In this document: positions 61,895 through 64,000 of the stretch, in pieces | How positions within the stretch are numbered: the stretch's first letter is position 1 | Layout: every line of letters starts with the position of its first letter | Source: Chitinophagaceae bacterium | Lineage (GTDB): Bacteria; Bacteroidota; Bacteroidia; Chitinophagales; Chitinophagaceae | Length of the DNA stretch: 64,000 nt | Direction: 5' to 3' | NCBI GenBank assembly: GCA_025363355.1 | Contig: JANYEB010000037.1 | Span: forward strand, 47,056-111,055 | Made by a program: the position numbers and the translations under genes | The notes under the pieces: generated by a model | The model's input: only the letters and a program-made list of their open reading frames with translations | Told to the model about the DNA's origin: nothing | The model's database searches: none

Positions 61895-62737
61895 ATGCCA
61901 AATACCATTTTCCCTTGCCTTTGGTTCGATGGACAAGCCAAAGCAGCAGCAGATTTATACTGTTCTATTTTCAATAATTCAAAAATAACCATAGATACAC
62001 CCATGGTTGTTCAGTTTGAGATAGAGGGCAAAAAAATTATGGGGTTAAATGGTGGACCAATGTTCAAAATCAATCCATCAATTTCGTTATTTGTTACCTG
62101 CCAAACCAATGAAGAAATAGAAAACATTTGGAACAAACTAATTGATGGTGGCAATGCAATGATGGCTTTAGATAAATATCCCTGGAGTGAAAAATATGGT
62201 TGGGTAGTTGATAAATTTGGAATGACTTGGCAATTAATGTTGGGCAATATGCCTGCTGAATCACAAAAAATTACAACAAGTTTTCTTTTTGTTGGAGAAC
62301 AATATGGCAAAGCCGAGCAAGCAATAAAACACTATACAACTATTTTTCCAAATTCTAAAATACATAGTTTGCAACAGTATCAGGCTGGTGATGGGCAGCC
62401 AGAAGGCACTTTAAAGTTTGGAAACTTTAGTTTAAACAATGAATTGTTTGCAGCAATGGATGGTTTTGGTGCTCACGAATTTAAATTTAATGAGGGCGTT
62501 TCTTTAGTGGTTGAATGCGACACACAAGATGAAATTGATAACTACTGGAATAGCCTTTTGGCAGATGGAGGAAAAGAAAGTATGTGTGGCTGGTTGATTG
62601 ATAAATTTGGTGTTAGCTGGCAAATTATACCAAAAATTATTGGCAAGTTAATGTCCGATCCAGAAAAAGGTTCAAGGGTAATGCAAGCCATTATGAAAAT
62701 GAAAAAGCTGGACATTGAAACAATGGTAAATGCTTAA
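61895..62737 (+). CDS. Two-domain VOC / PhnB-like protein
   Basis: IFPCLWFDGQAKAAADLYCSIF ... YGWVVDKFGMTWQLM repeated as ...CGWLIDKFGVSWQII. Confidence 0.92.
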   Translation: MPNTIFPCLWFDGQAKAAADLYCSIFNNSKITIDTPMVVQFEIEGKKIMGLNGGPMFKINPSISLFVTCQTNEEIENIWNKLIDGGNAMMALDKYPWSEKYGWVVDKFGMTWQLMLGNMPAESQKITTSFLFVGEQYGKAEQAIKHYTTIFPNSKIHSLQQYQAGDGQPEGTLKFGNFSLNNELFAAMDGFGAHEFKFNEGVSLVVECDTQDEIDNYWNSLLADGGKESMCGWLIDKFGVSWQIIPKIIGKLMSDPEKGSRVMQAIMKMKKLDIETMVNA

Positions 62738-62748
62738 TATTAGATTTA

Positions 62749-64000
62749 TTAATTGTAATTTGATAATCGAAATTCAACACTATTTTCTTTAGTTCCTCTA
62801 ATGTTACCACGACAGTTTGATGCTTTGCAAGAACATTCAAACCCTTGTGCTGTATCATTAATTAGCAAAGCATAGTCTAGTGTTAATTCTTCGCCTTGCA
62901 AAATGTCTCGGTCTGCAATAACATTTAATCCAAAGTATTTTGTATTAGCGTTGCAGCTATGATTTTGTGGAGCCCATTCGCTGGCATCTTCATCCCAAAG
63001 AATAAAAACATTTTTACTGATAGGATAAGCATATCTAGCAAAATCTTCCTTCTGTTGCTTGTCCCAATTTGCATCAACATATTGTTTAGTTACGATGCGT
63101 TGGGCTTTTTCTTCTCCCTTAAAAATCACTTCACTTTGCAAAATATTTTTTGTTGCATAAATGCCGTAACCTGCAATAGCATTGCCTTTTACCTGATAAC
63201 ATTTTTGTTTACGTTGAAGTCTTGCTATACCTTCTTCAATAATATGTTTTAAAAAACCTGCTTGACTAATAGCATCATATTTTAAAATATAATCTGCACT
63301 TCCTTCGTATCCATCTTTATAAAAAACGCTACAAGTAAAATTAATTTCAAGAAAAAATAGTTTGCCATTTTCATTCATCCTAAAATCTAAACGTGCATAA
63401 CCAACACCATTAAATGCAGTAAAAATATTTTGTGAAGCATTGCATAGTTTATCTTTTAAAGCAATATCTGTAACAGCAATATTGGCATCTAAATGTAATT
63501 CACTTGTCTTCAAACTATAGGTTTTATAGCTTTTATCTTTAGGAAAAATATATTCAACTGGTGTAAATGCTTGACAAGTTTTGCCATCGGTATTTGCAGC
63601 AACAAGCACCGTAAATTCTCTTCCTGCAATATATTCTTCTATCAATAGTTCATCATACTCGTCAATAATTTTGGAAATCTGCTCTTGTAGTTCTTGTTCG
63701 CTATTCACCAAAGAATTTTCATCAATACCTAAGCTATCACCAGCTTTGGCAGGTTTTATAAAAAGTGGAAATACTAATTTAACATCATCAACCTCATCTA
63801 ATGAATTTATTTTTTGGTATGATGGTGTTGCAACTCCAGCACAATATGCAACATATTTCATTAGCTCTTTTGGAGGGTCGTAAAGTTTTAAATTTGGACC
63901 AGTGTAAGGTAGATTCAAAAGTTCTAAAGTGTAGATAACATCAATACTTGGAACTGTCCAATCTAAATAACCTTCACAAAGGTTCACAAAAATATCGTAG
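62749..64000 (-). CDS. ATP-grasp (D-Ala-D-Ala ligase-like) ligase fused to SET + post-SET domain; N-terminus beyond right window edge
   Basis: ATP-grasp: FPLFIKPAKAGDSLGID, LLIEEYIAGREFTVLV, ARLDFRMNENGKLFFLEINFTC; SET: GNAIAGYGIYATKNI, NHSCNANT (62947..62964 encodes NHSCNA), GEELTLDYA; post-SET CSCKASNCRG. Reading frame continues upstream as YDIFVNLCEGY to base 64000. Confidence 0.9.
   Translation of the reverse strand, partial: YDIFVNLCEGYLDWTVPSIDVIYTLELLNLPYTGPNLKLYDPPKELMKYVAYCAGVATPSYQKINSLDEVDDVKLVFPLFIKPAKAGDSLGIDENSLVNSEQELQEQISKIIDEYDELLIEEYIAGREFTVLVAANTDGKTCQAFTPVEYIFPKDKSYKTYSLKTSELHLDANIAVTDIALKDKLCNASQNIFTAFNGVGYARLDFRMNENGKLFFLEINFTCSVFYKDGYEGSADYILKYDAISQAGFLKHIIEEGIARLQRKQKCYQVKGNAIAGYGIYATKNILQSEVIFKGEEKAQRIVTKQYVDANWDKQQKEDFARYAYPISKNVFILWDEDASEWAPQNHSCNANTKYFGLNVIADRDILQGEELTLDYALLINDTAQGFECSCKASNCRGNIRGTKENSVEFRLSNYN

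Noticed and set aside
1-64000. CRISPR arrays, prophage, IS elements, tRNA/rRNA genes, canonical defence islands
   Set aside because: No regularly spaced repeats, transposase/integrase ORFs, cas genes or tRNA-like structures recognised; the only defence-type module is the RelE pair.

Overview
This 64 kb, AT-rich chromosomal window is from a Bacteroidota genome, most likely Chitinophagaceae-like. The assignment rests on T9SS C-terminal sorting domains, TAnnTTTG-type -7 boxes, DUF4105/DUF6427-type proteins and the RpoC sequence. It is mostly core or household content on both strands. Recognisable genes include a truncated kup-type K+ transporter, rpoC, an RRM protein, holB, a 1853-aa alpha-2-macroglobulin, a TonB receptor with an esterase, two T9SS cargo proteins, a fatty acid desaturase, an M20 amidohydrolase, deoC with ALDH genes, FAH, xth, MATE, cyanophycinase, prs, an S46 dipeptidyl peptidase, a giant C25 peptidase and a LolC/E-like permease. 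I saw no tRNA, rRNA, CRISPR, prophage or transposase. The most interesting items are: (1) an ATP-grasp (D-Ala-D-Ala-ligase-like) protein fused to a SET/post-SET lysine-methyltransferase domain, running off the right edge; (2) a compact intergenic + strand transcription unit at about 38.53-38.70 kb with promoter, two related micro-ORFs and a strong terminator; (3) rpoC without rpoB upstream, preceded by a perfect 22-bp palindrome; (4) a deoC-ALDH operon with a RelE-type toxin-antitoxin pair inserted between an intact ALDH and a half-length pseudo-ALDH; (5) a paralogous pair of uncharacterised helical-repeat proteins; (6) recurrent TAnnTTTG-N4-5-start codon architecture suggesting leaderless or near-leaderless mRNAs. 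All calls come from reading the sequence and the supplied ORF track; no database search was run.
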